Shown in pieces: positions 40,357 through 50,063 of a stretch of 64,000 nucleotides of DNA (the stretch's first letter is position 1; every line of letters starts with the position of its first letter). Below the pieces are notes generated by a model. That model searched no databases. It had not been told where the DNA came from and saw only the letters and a list, made by a program, of their open reading frames with translations. Both the position numbers and the translations under genes were made by a program. The DNA lies in assembly GCF_000209165.1 (NCBI RefSeq), contig NC_009046.1, positions 1,660,954-1,724,953 of the forward strand, written 5' to 3'. The stretch comes from Scheffersomyces stipitis CBS 6054. Its lineage: Eukaryota > Ascomycota > Pichiomycetes > Serinales > Debaryomycetaceae.

Positions 40357-42883
40357 TGTCAGCGCATTTGCACTAAGTCCACTTTCTGTTTGCATTCAAA
40401 TTAGTATGTCTAATTGTGAGGGTTCTATAGATTTTCTTGTTCACTCGTTATAGTTTTCTACTTCTTCATTCTCAAAGTAGTTATGATTCTTCTTGGATAA
40501 AGCAGGCTCCATTTAGAGGAGATCGTAAGTTTAATATATATCACTATTTGTGAAAAATTGTATTTTTGAGACGAAGAATTTGGTTCAACATGTATATACA
40601 TAGTTGGTGACGTCCACGCATATATTAATAATACGTTCATTCCCTGCTTGTCAACTATTCAATTGCCGAAAGACTCTACACTCTTTTCTCATCAATGTTT
40701 GAGAAATCGATGATTATTGCCCATTGATAAGTTCGTAGTTAGTGAGAATATTCGGAGAACTAGACACTTTTTACACTTTTCTTATACAGTAGAGCTTCAA
40801 CTTTCCATTTATCATTTGGCTTTTTTACATCATTTTTCTATCTGAGGAACACACAAACTATTGTGTCGAGGAGATTTGTTGGTAGAGGGAGATTTGTTGG
40901 TAGAGGGAGACTGTCAATCGGCTGCATAATCTATGTTCGATTTCGATTTCACAATTAAAATGTGGAGTTCAAGTGGGATTAGTTCGATGCTAATATATGA
41001 GTGCAACAAGTCAAAATCGGTACATCAAATTAATCGAAGAATATTTTGTTTCCCAAGAATAGAATGCGAGGTATCTTTTTCAGTTCACTGACTAGCCTCA
41101 CTCTACTTTGTTGTAACCGTTCGTGCATTACCTAAAACTGACAAATATCTTCCTATCAAACAATTCGGTTTAACCTCCTGATCGACACGCGCCCTATTCT
41201 TCGTCAATGAGTTCCTGTTTTCAAGTTACCTTAAAGCGGTGGTGTGATTAACTTCTAATTGAAAAAGGAGAACATTTGACTTCTTCTGTTGTTAACGAAT
41301 TTAGGCTCACAGGCTCCATTGATCGCATAATTAACGTATGTACTTGCCTTTTGTATATGTTATTATGCGGCAGCAATAATTAGTAATGAGAAGGGAATGC
41401 AGCTTTGCTGAATTAATAATTCCTGTTGATTTTTTATACTGTATCTCTAAAATGTATGTATTCACAGTACAACATCTCGTCAATTGTTCCCTCCCAAGTC
41501 TCCGATCCTTCATATATACCACATTTGATTAGATGAAGGCTCATATTCTCGCCTATGCCAAGCCATTCGAGATGATGCAAGGGTCCTGCCTACGTTTACT
41601 TTCAAAGCTTCACTTTTAACTGTGAATTTCGTACAGACAAGTTTAGACTCTAGGTAATTTTTCTTAGCAGAACGAGGATTTTGGAATTGCCTCGTTTATT
41701 AGAACATCTCCTCCTCTTACAAAATTGCACTATCTTAGTTCACTTTGTTGGCTTCATTGAAATTAGAAAGGAAACAAACACATTAAACTAAGGGTAAAGG
41801 AAAAATTTCTGGATTTGTAGAATATATCGAACAAATACAGCACATATGATTGATATTGAGATTTTCAGCTTCTTTGTACAATATAATGCTCATGGTGTCA
41901 CAACTCAAACCACGAAGAGCGTGCTCTTCTTCTGTTTTTGCTTACATGTGATGTGGTCACCTCCACACACCAAACGCTGCCTAATATTTGTAAATAAGGA
42001 GTGGAGTACGAAACTCTTATCTCCGCATTAGTAGTGCTTATAAGCCTTCACTAAAACTTCATGATCTTGAAATATCTAATCAATATAAGTTCAGTACTTG
42101 CTCCAGTATTACAAACAGCCATACAAGCTTTACAGATTTGCTTAGAATCATACAATTCGTTTCGTTTCCAGAGGAAAAGTTTAGTTTCTTTGGGAAAAAG
42201 TGATGCAAGACAAAAGTGGTTGTGTCGACGCTCCATCAGGTAAATATTAGATTGAATTACATGGATGAGTCTAGTTTACTTGTTGGGCAAAAGCAAGCGT
42301 TTGTATTAGTACATCGTATACTAAGAGGTGAGGCGGTCTAATAGCTTATACAAAATATCACGCATGTAATTGTAACTGAATACAAGAATAGGAGGCTTCA
42401 TTTGGAGCTTTCTCAAAAGTATTGGGAGTTTTCTTCTAAACTAGAAATTGATTACAATGAGAATAGTAAGTTCATGTATCGTATAAATTCTCTTCGATAA
42501 GTGCCATTTAATGTTAGGTAAACATTTATTTTTCACACTGAGGCTGTTTTCATTGGGCGTCAGAGAGATACAGAACCCTGCCTCTAATGTACATTTCGGA
42601 CTAATGCATCGCCTGGTTTATCGAAAAATATGGTTAGGCGAGTAAGGTACAAGTCAGAGTGCCTCGAAAATGCTGTATTCGCCCAAAGGAATTTAATATG
42701 CTATGTGCGTCGACTTCATGCATTTGAACCTGCATATGAAAACCCATGAAATTGCTGCAAGAGAATCAAAGTTACCAATGTGATGTTACAATGTCTTACT
42801 ATAAAAGAAGTCCCAACTCCACTCCAAATGAATAGCTTATTGCCTAATATATAATCAAGCAAACTTATATAACTTGTCCAATA
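40357..42883. other. Intergenic 2.5 kb upstream of third wall gene
   Basis: No supported gene. Short open frames on both strands near 42,051-42,243 overlap and have no motif. A 20-bp direct repeat pair lies at about 40,871-40,910. A TATA box sits at 42,800. Confidence 0.5.
42800..42806 (+). promoter_or_regulatory. TATA box of third wall gene
   Basis: TATAAAA 84 bases before the ATG at 42,884, on the coding strand. Confidence 0.5.
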
Positions 42884-45391
42884 ATGTTGCTTTTCAGAAG
42901 CTTAGTCAGAGTTTTTCTCTTTGCAACTGTTGCTTTGGCTTTTACGGTCCAAAAACCTAAGGTTGACAGAGGTTCTATCAACCTCTCTATTGGTGATATT
43001 ACAATTCAGTCTGGCTCTTTCTGGTCCATTTTTGACAATACTGTTTCCATATTTAAAGGTGATCTTTGGGTGCAAAAAAATGCTGGTTTTTTTATCACAT
43101 CCACCAACAAGTTGATCGGTTTGAAAGTTGAACTTGCATCAGGATTTGGATCTATTAGAAACGATGGCTTGATCGTCTTCAACTCCCTTGTCTCTATAAC
43201 TCCATCATTTTACAAACTTATTGGCAAGAGTTTTCTTAATTCTGGAGAAATATTTTTGGTGTCTAGTGGTTATGGAGTACCAACAGCTGCACTTTTGGCT
43301 CCAATTTGGAAAAATACTGGTTCCTTGACTTTCTTTCAGAACAAAAGAAACAACGGGGTCGTCAGTCTTGGTGCACCAGGATTAAAAATTGAAAATTGGG
43401 GTCAGATTTGTTTGTTCAATGAACTTTATAAACAAACGACCCATATCTTTGGTGATGGTTGTATTACCGCAGATCAAGACTCTAGTATTTTCTTTTCAAA
43501 CTGTTTATTGGATATTGATAGTAGACAAACCGTCTACTTAGCAGACTCGAGGTCCTCGGTAAGGGCTGTGGCTCTCGCTAAGCCAAAGACTTTCAAAGTG
43601 GCTGGTTTTGGAAATGGAAACAAAATTGGATTGGATTTACCACTTATCAGCCCATTCCTGAAATCAGTAATCTACAATGCTAAAACGGGAATCTTATCGC
43701 TTAGAGTTAAGGGCTTTTGGGGGCAAGACTTCAATATTGGTTTAGGTTACAACTCGAACAAATTTAAGATTACAACTGACAATAGTCTCGGGTTGTTGAG
43801 TGTTCCATGGGGAGCTGTCTATTATGACGGTCCAGTACCTAATAAGCAGATTCCAAGCAACTGTCAACCATGCAAGCCCTATCCATCACCTCCTACAACT
43901 ACTACAACGAAGACAAACGCTCAAACTACCAAAACATCTACTTGGACTGGTACTTTCACCACCACCGTCACCGAAACTGATACCCCAGGTGGTACCGACA
44001 CTGTCATCGTTGAAGTTCCTTCTACTCCAAACTCTCAGACTACTCTTACCTCAACTTGGACCGGTACTTTCACCACCACCGTCACCGAAACTGATACCCC
44101 AGGTGGTACCGACACTGTCATCGTTGAAGTTCCTTCTACTCCAAACTCTCAGACTACTCTTACCTCAACTTGGACCGGTACTTTCACCACCACCGTCACC
44201 GAAACTGATACCCCAGGTGGTACCGACACTGTCATCGTTGAAGTTCCTTCTACTCCAAACTCTCAGACTACTCTTACCTCAACTTGGACCGGTACTTTCA
44301 CCACCACCGTCACCGAAACTGATACCCCAGGTGGTACCGACACTGTAATTGTTGAAGTTCCTTCTACTGCCAACACACAAACTACAATAACTTCTACTTG
44401 GACTGGTACTTTCACCACCACCGTCACCGAAACTGATACCCCAGGTGGTACCGACACTGTCATCGTTGAAGTTCCTTCTACTGCCAACTCGCAAACCACA
44501 ATAACTTCTACCTGGACTGGCACTTACATCACCACCGTCACCGAAACTGACACTCCAGGTGGTACTGACACTGTCATTGTTGAAGTTCCTTCTACTCCAA
44601 ACTCTCAGACTACTCTTACCTCAACTTGGACCGGTACTTTCACCACCACCGTCACCGAAACTGATACCCCAGGTGGTACCGATACTGTAATTGTAGAAGT
44701 TCCTTCTACTCCAAACTCTGAGACCACCATAACGTCTACCTGGACTGGTACTACTACTAAGACCGTCACACTTACCAACACTGTTGGTGGTACCGATACT
44801 GTAATTGTTGAAGTTCCTTCTACTGCCAACACACAAACTACAATAACTTCTACTTGGACTGGTACTTTCACCACCACCGTCACCGAAACTGATACCCCAG
44901 GTGGTACCGACACTGTCATCGTTGAAGTTCCTTCTACTCCAAACTCTCAGACTACTCTTACCTCAACTTGGACCGGTACTTTCACCACCACCGTCACCGA
45001 AACTGATACCCCAGGTGGTACCGACACTGTAATTGTTGAAGTTCCTTCTACTGCCAACACACAAACTACAATAACTTCTACTTGGACTGGTACTTTCACC
45101 ACCACCGTCACCGAAACTGATACCCCAGGTGGTACCGACACTGTCATCGTTGAAGTTCCAAGTTCCTATGAATCCTGTGCACCTGTTTATGTTACAGTAA
45201 CTATCACTGAGGATTCTCCTGAGAGTGTCACTATTACCAAGACATCTGACCTTCCACAGTCGACTGAAACCATTTATACTGTAACCTCTGTTTACATAAC
45301 AGAGACAACTACCACCACAGATCACACCACTATCCCAACTGTCACGGTGACAGAAACAAAAACGGCTGGTTTATTCCGGTTCTTTTTGTAA
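42884..45391 (+). CDS. Hyr/Iff-family secreted wall protein, 11 repeats, no GPI signal
   Basis: An 835-residue paralogue of the preceding gene: signal peptide (about 1-19, ending VALA), Hyphal_reg_CWP domain (DRGSINLSIGD, FWSIFDNT, NWGQICLFNE, VYLADSRS), SNCQPCKPYPSPP, then 11 units of 38 residues (about 345-760) with the same STWTGT...GGTDTVIVEVPS core. The N-terminal domain is visibly richer in Lys than its neighbours (for example KGDLWVQKNAG and KLIGLKVE), which may give a basic surface. The C-terminal 75 residues are Thr-rich and end AGLFRFFL. There is no GPI signal, and the tail resembles that of the second gene. One unit (44,477-44,589) is identical in DNA to units in the second gene. 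Confidence 0.88.
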   Translation: MLLFRSLVRVFLFATVALAFTVQKPKVDRGSINLSIGDITIQSGSFWSIFDNTVSIFKGDLWVQKNAGFFITSTNKLIGLKVELASGFGSIRNDGLIVFNSLVSITPSFYKLIGKSFLNSGEIFLVSSGYGVPTAALLAPIWKNTGSLTFFQNKRNNGVVSLGAPGLKIENWGQICLFNELYKQTTHIFGDGCITADQDSSIFFSNCLLDIDSRQTVYLADSRSSVRAVALAKPKTFKVAGFGNGNKIGLDLPLISPFLKSVIYNAKTGILSLRVKGFWGQDFNIGLGYNSNKFKITTDNSLGLLSVPWGAVYYDGPVPNKQIPSNCQPCKPYPSPPTTTTTKTNAQTTKTSTWTGTFTTTVTETDTPGGTDTVIVEVPSTPNSQTTLTSTWTGTFTTTVTETDTPGGTDTVIVEVPSTPNSQTTLTSTWTGTFTTTVTETDTPGGTDTVIVEVPSTPNSQTTLTSTWTGTFTTTVTETDTPGGTDTVIVEVPSTANTQTTITSTWTGTFTTTVTETDTPGGTDTVIVEVPSTANSQTTITSTWTGTYITTVTETDTPGGTDTVIVEVPSTPNSQTTLTSTWTGTFTTTVTETDTPGGTDTVIVEVPSTPNSETTITSTWTGTTTKTVTLTNTVGGTDTVIVEVPSTANTQTTITSTWTGTFTTTVTETDTPGGTDTVIVEVPSTPNSQTTLTSTWTGTFTTTVTETDTPGGTDTVIVEVPSTANTQTTITSTWTGTFTTTVTETDTPGGTDTVIVEVPSSYESCAPVYVTVTITEDSPESVTITKTSDLPQSTETIYTVTSVYITETTTTTDHTTIPTVTVTETKTAGLFRFFL
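43916..45163 (+). repeat. Coding tandem repeat, 114-bp unit, 11 copies
   Basis: Eleven units on a 114-bp period. Most are of the TFTTTVTETDTPGG subtype; one is TTTKTVTLTNTVGG and one is TYITTVTETDTPGG. The unit class is the same as in the neighbouring gene. Confidence 0.88.
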
Positions 45392-47287
45392 TAAATGAAG
45401 AACTTTCGGTTGATATCGTTAACCTTTGACACTCATTTTTAAATTAACTCATCTGTAATTAAATAGGAATTTCTAGCACTTTTCATTTCGTCTGGTCTTT
45501 TGCCACTCTCTCTTTCTGTTGGCATTTTTGGTTTATGATTAAAATATACATTTTGGATAAGATCACCTAATCGCGTTGACTATGGTTCAGAAGAACTCTT
45601 CCCCCTAACTTTCTAACCTTGTTCGGCTATTTTCAAATATGATAATCATGCCAATTCTTTCATTGTTTATGAAAGCACAATCATGTGTCTCGCTGTATTT
45701 TTGGTTTTTGCGTTTGTTAGATTTGGAGTGAGATGTTCTTCAAGAGAGAAGATCAAACTCTTTATGTAGGACAATATTCTTCTGTTTCAGTAGTGTTCTA
45801 TTTTCAAACTATGATTCTAGTCCTGCCGATAGCTCAAGAAAACTAATGCGCCCTTGTCTTAATGACCTACAGTAACTTGGAACTTCTATGGCCATTTTCG
45901 TCTAAATTTGAATTTATTAATAGTTTTTGCCCCGTGAATATTACTATTCCAAGTATTCGCTACTCATATGTACCAAAATTGATACTTTGTGAATTTTTTT
46001 GTTCTAATATGTATTTTTGGCAGATATCCTGAAAACTAACCAACAAGATCAATATGCCGCCAATGATTTCACTACAGAACATTCCATAGAAGTTCATGGA
46101 TTTCTAAATTTTTAGAGAAAGGCAGCATTTCTATATACTAGAGCTTATCCTGAGATGTCAAATAAGGACTAAAACCATGTAGCGTCTCTGCGGTATTTTC
46201 TTCAACAGCAAATAGTAGATTGAGCTGCTTGGTGTCAAGCCTAGACAAAACGTTCGTTCAATCAGTTGACATTGCACTTCTTTCGGCATCACCCCAATCT
46301 TCAATGATACATGAAGTTTTCATACATGCAGAGTTTGAATATTTTCCTTGTCGGTTCCACTATCCGAAAAAGAGAAAACTAACGTGAAGTTGACAAATCC
46401 AAACCTTGCGGTTCGAAAGACATTGAACACCATCAGAAATTGAAGAATTTATACTGCAAAAAAGGAAAATACTAATTGTGTTTTTTAAAGGTCGCTTGAA
46501 CTTGCTAAATAGCAGTAAAACAGGAGAAGATGCTGCTCAGCTATGGCATAGAGAATATATAACATTAGATTCTTAATTCCAATGGGCCTTTGGCCAAATA
46601 GAGGTAAACTGTGTGACACATATAAGAAATATGTTCAGAAATTAGTTGAAATGGATCAAATGATTATCAACGAGAAATTAAAGAAAATCTATGTTCAAAT
46701 TTAGAAGGATTAAAAGTTTCAAAATCGGCTTTAAGTTGACAAATTAAAGGGGAACTTAACTCGAGTTAGGAATTTAATCCAACTTCAAGTGTTCATAGTG
46801 TGAAACACAATCCAGCAAATAAATTAATTTGTCTTGAATTTTATTGATTCGATCTCTGTAGCAAAAAATGCAAATAATTGTGTGGTATGCATTATTTAAT
46901 TGATAGAACTCCCAAAATTTCAGCCAATGATATGATTCAAGTTGTTGTGGGTCCATACACAAGCCTTCCAAAATAGTTCTTGGAAGGTTTATAATCCTTT
47001 GGCGAATTCAATTTCTATTTGAGTTCTGGGGCCACTAAGTCGACAAAGAGCTTCTCAACGGGAACTACCCTCCGCTGGTTTCAATCTCTTCCTTGTGAAT
47101 TGAGTTGATCCATCAGAATTCTCATGGAACTTGCGTGGGCGGGGTTTTCGACTCTACTGCTCCTTGACAGCATGTATTGATACACATGGTGAAATTATAC
47201 TTAGGAAAGGTTCCCCTTATTGGTAACCATTTGCAGAAATGTTCCCTTCGAATAAATGGCGCTCGGCGGACAATTTTCCCAAAATAA

Positions 47288-47299
47288 TATTATGTGGGG
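47288..47299 (+). promoter_or_regulatory. Mig1-type GC box with AT flank (permease promoter)
   Basis: TATTAT followed by GTGGGG, a full match to WWWWWN-SYGGGG, 211 bases upstream of the permease ATG. The encoded MIG1 protein is predicted to bind it; binding is inferred. Confidence 0.5.
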
Positions 47300-47417
47300 T
47301 AGTCACTTCCCGTTTTTGTCTGCATTTGAGCGGAAGGTAACACAGTCCAAAAACTCTTGCAGTAGTCAGACTTAGGGACAATCTTACGCCAGACTGCAAA
47401 ATATATTATCTCCAATT

Positions 47418-47426
47418 TATATAAAC
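47418..47426 (+). promoter_or_regulatory. TATA box of permease gene
   Basis: TTATATAAA about 85-90 bases before the ATG at 47,510. A second TATAAATA lies near 47,443. Confidence 0.45.
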
Positions 47427-47509
47427 CCAAAAAGTTAATACTATAAATACGAAACAAAGATCCTCCTTGAAGTTTTATGTTTTCTCACCTCAGTATCCAG
47501 AAATAAGAG

Positions 47510-49114
47510 ATGTCCCAACTGAAAGAAAAATCCAACGTTATTACCACTGTCTTGAGCGAAGAACTTCCTGTGAACTACTCTGAAGAGATTTCCGATTATG
47601 TTTACCACGATCAACATTGGTGGAAGTATAATCACTTTCGCAAATTGCACTGGTATATCTTCGTTCTTACACTTACATCAACCAACAACGGCTATGATGG
47701 TTCTATGCTTAACGGTTTGCAATCATTGAGTACCTGGAAAGATGCCATGGGAAACCCTGAAGGTTATATCCTAGGAGCTCTTGCAAATGGTACTATATTT
47801 GGAGGTGTTCTTGCTGTAGCCTTTGCTTCTTGGGCCTGTGACAGGTTTGGAAGAAAATTGACTACTTGTTTCGGTTCGATAGTTACTGTTATTGGTGCAA
47901 TATTACAGGGTGCTTCAACTAACTATGCATTTTTTTTTGTCTCTAGAATGGTCATTGGATTTGGATTTGGTCTTGCTAGTGTTGCTTCTCCAACATTAAT
48001 CGCAGAACTCTCCTTTCCTACTTATAGACCTACATGCACTGCCCTTTACAATGTTTTCTGGTACTTGGGAGCTGTTATCGCTGCTTGGGTTACCTACGGT
48101 ACCAGGACTATAGTGAGTGCATATTCATGGAGAATTCCATCTTACTTGCAAGGTTTACTACCCTTGGTTCAAGTATGTCTAGTTTGGTGGGTACCTGAGT
48201 CGCCAAGATTCTTAGTTTCAAAGGGTAAGATTGAAAAAGCTAGAGAATTTTTGATCAAATTCCATACAGGCAATGATACCCAAGAGCAAGCTACTAGATT
48301 GGTTGAATTCGAACTTAAGGAAATCGAAGCTGCATTAGAGATGGAGAAAATCAATTCAAACTCTAAGTATACTGACTTCATTACGATTAAGACTTTCAGA
48401 AAGAGAATTTTCTTGGTTGCCTTTACTGCTTGTATGACTCAATTATCCGGCAATGGTCTAGTGTCTTACTACTTGAGTAAAGTTTTGATCTCGATTGGTA
48501 TTACGGGTGAGAAGGAACAATTGCAAATTAATGGTTGCTTGATGATTTACAACCTTGTTCTTTCATTGGCTGTTGCATTCACCTGTTACTTGTTCAGAAG
48601 AAAGGCTTTGTTCATTTTCTCTTGTTCTTTCATGTTGCTTTCGTACGTCATCTGGACTATTCTCTCTGCTATCAACCAACAAAGAAATTTTGAACAGAAA
48701 GGTTTGGGTCAAGGTGTTTTGGCAATGATCTTTATATACTATCTTGCATACAATATTGGGCTTAACGGATTACCATATTTGTATGTTACTGAAATCTTGC
48801 CATACACACACAGAGCTAAAGGTATCAATCTCTACTCTCTTGTCATCAACATCACCCTTATTTATAACGGTTTTGTCAATGCTATTGCTATGGATGCAAT
48901 TTCATGGAAATACTATATCGTCTACTGCTGTATCATTGCCGTTGAATTGGTTGTTGTTATCTTCACTTATGTTGAGACTTTCGGATACACGTTGGAAGAA
49001 GTTGCTCGTGTTTTTGAAGGTACTGACTCACTTGCGATGGACATTAACTTGAACGGTACTGTGAGTAACGAAAAGATTGATATTGTCCATTCTGAACGTG
49101 GAAGTTCTGCCTAA
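47510..49114 (+). CDS. MFS sugar permease, Lac12/cellobiose-transporter type
   Basis: A 534-residue major-facilitator sugar porter with about 12 membrane helices. Family marks are NNGYDGSMLNGLQS in helix 1, DRFGRK in the loop between helices 2 and 3, PESPRFL at the end of helix 6 and YLYVTEILPYTHRAKG after helix 10. The NGYDGSMLNGLQ sequence and the overall pattern place it with lactose/cellobiose/galactoside permeases (Lac12, Cdt-1-like) rather than with hexose (Hxt) transporters. It lies 950 bp before a beta-glucosidase that lacks a secretion signal and on the same strand, which suggests that it imports cellobiose or another beta-glucoside by proton symport. In S. stipitis, permeases of this type next to BGL genes have been named HXT2.x. 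I cannot tell which paralogue this is. Confidence 0.85.
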   Translation: MSQLKEKSNVITTVLSEELPVNYSEEISDYVYHDQHWWKYNHFRKLHWYIFVLTLTSTNNGYDGSMLNGLQSLSTWKDAMGNPEGYILGALANGTIFGGVLAVAFASWACDRFGRKLTTCFGSIVTVIGAILQGASTNYAFFFVSRMVIGFGFGLASVASPTLIAELSFPTYRPTCTALYNVFWYLGAVIAAWVTYGTRTIVSAYSWRIPSYLQGLLPLVQVCLVWWVPESPRFLVSKGKIEKAREFLIKFHTGNDTQEQATRLVEFELKEIEAALEMEKINSNSKYTDFITIKTFRKRIFLVAFTACMTQLSGNGLVSYYLSKVLISIGITGEKEQLQINGCLMIYNLVLSLAVAFTCYLFRRKALFIFSCSFMLLSYVIWTILSAINQQRNFEQKGLGQGVLAMIFIYYLAYNIGLNGLPYLYVTEILPYTHRAKGINLYSLVINITLIYNGFVNAIAMDAISWKYYIVYCCIIAVELVVVIFTYVETFGYTLEEVARVFEGTDSLAMDINLNGTVSNEKIDIVHSERGSSA

Positions 49115-49716
49115 GTTAGTTAATTAGGAAAACTAGAACCCTTGTTAGTTCTCTACAGTTCAGATTTTGATATTAGTGATTTAGTATCAAGAATCTAGTT
49201 CGAATATATTTTGTATGAATCCATAAACTCAGGACACTAATGTAGGAGTATAGATCCAACGCAAGCATGAATTTAATAATTTTTCGAGTGATAGCTTGTC
49301 TCTTGATGGGTCAAAAATCAAAATTTTTGATTTGCATGGTAGATAATTATTTTTGTCTGATCGGATCAACTTTCAAATTTTGGGACCTAGATGTATTTTT
49401 TAGCAATACTTCATCTTATAAGCCATGTTGCCCCACAAATTTGTTACAAATATTTTTTGCGCGCATTATTCCGACCTACCGTAGTTGCAACATGAAAGAC
49501 CACACCATGTTACATTTCTTTAGTGTGGGAATTAAGGACTGCTCTCCCCTCACTTAAAAAAATTGCATGCAATGAGAAGTGTAGAATGCATAAATTAGTT
49601 TCATTACCTCTGTGTTAAAACAATATAGGATACATTTCCTACAGTAGAGAGGCTGCCATTTTCGACTATTCCGAGCGACTTATTTTCCCGAGACATTTAC
49701 AAATATAGAAACGTTA

Positions 49717-49728
49717 CCCCAGGTTTCA
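49717..49728 (-). promoter_or_regulatory. Mig1-type site, copy 1 (BGL promoter)
   Basis: CCCCAG-G-TTTCA on the plus strand; its complement reads CTGGGG after an AT-rich flank with one mismatch. It lies in the first promoter repeat. Confidence 0.45.
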
Positions 49729-49842
49729 CTCTTAATACACTAAAGGATGTACTTCCTATAACAGGTAAAAAAAAGCTTCAATTTTCAATTATTCCGAGCG
49801 ACTTATTTTCCACTCAAAATCCAGCCAGATTTAGAAACGTTA

Positions 49843-49854
49843 CCCCAGGTTTTA
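49843..49854 (-). promoter_or_regulatory. Mig1-type site, copy 2 (BGL promoter)
   Basis: CCCCAG-G-TTTTA on the plus strand; its complement is a full WWWWWN-SYGGGG match, about 210 bases before the BGL ATG. It lies in the second promoter repeat. Confidence 0.5.
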
Positions 49855-50003
49855 CGCATAGTGCACAAAAGGTTGTATTTCCTATTATAGACAAAAACCC
49901 TTCAAGTCTCAATTATTCCGAGCGACTTATTTTCCACTCAAAGTCCAGCCAGAAGTAGAACTTATTGCATCAATTCCTAATTAGGAACTGATTCCTCTGT
50001 TCA

Positions 50004-50010
50004 TATATAA
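50004..50010 (+). promoter_or_regulatory. TATA box of beta-glucosidase gene
   Basis: TATATAA 60 bases before the ATG at 50,064. Confidence 0.5.
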
Positions 50011-50063
50011 ATACTATATTCTCCAATCGCTTGAATATAGAATTTGAAAGGAATCTATCAACG

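Larger units (their letters stand above)
45392..47509. other. Intergenic 2.1 kb before the permease gene
   Basis: No supported gene. A minus-strand open frame at 46,774-46,971 starts with TTG and has no recognisable domain. The right end carries a Mig1-type site (47,288-47,299) and TATA-like motifs at 47,418-47,426 and 47,443. Confidence 0.5.
49550..49965. repeat. Promoter tandem repeat, about 123-bp unit, two to three copies
   Basis: The phrase TATTCCGAGCGACTTATTTT recurs three times (CCGAG at 49,671, 49,794 and 49,918; spacings 123 and 124 bp). GAAACGTTACCCCAGGTTT recurs twice, and TTTCCTA-like text precedes each copy. Non-coding, directly upstream of the beta-glucosidase. Confidence 0.85.
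49115..50063. other. Permease-BGL intergenic region / BGL promoter
   Basis: Holds the permease 3' UTR, an open frame at 49,267-49,557 with no motif, then the tandem promoter repeats and a TATA box at 50,004-50,010. Confidence 0.55.

Noticed and set aside
46774..46971. 65-codon minus frame upstream of the permease
   Set aside because: Starts with TTG; looked faintly like a fungal transcription-factor fragment, but no motif could be confirmed.
50031..50063. N-terminal extension of the beta-glucosidase
   Set aside because: It starts with TTG, and the homologous enzyme begins near the ATG at 50,064.
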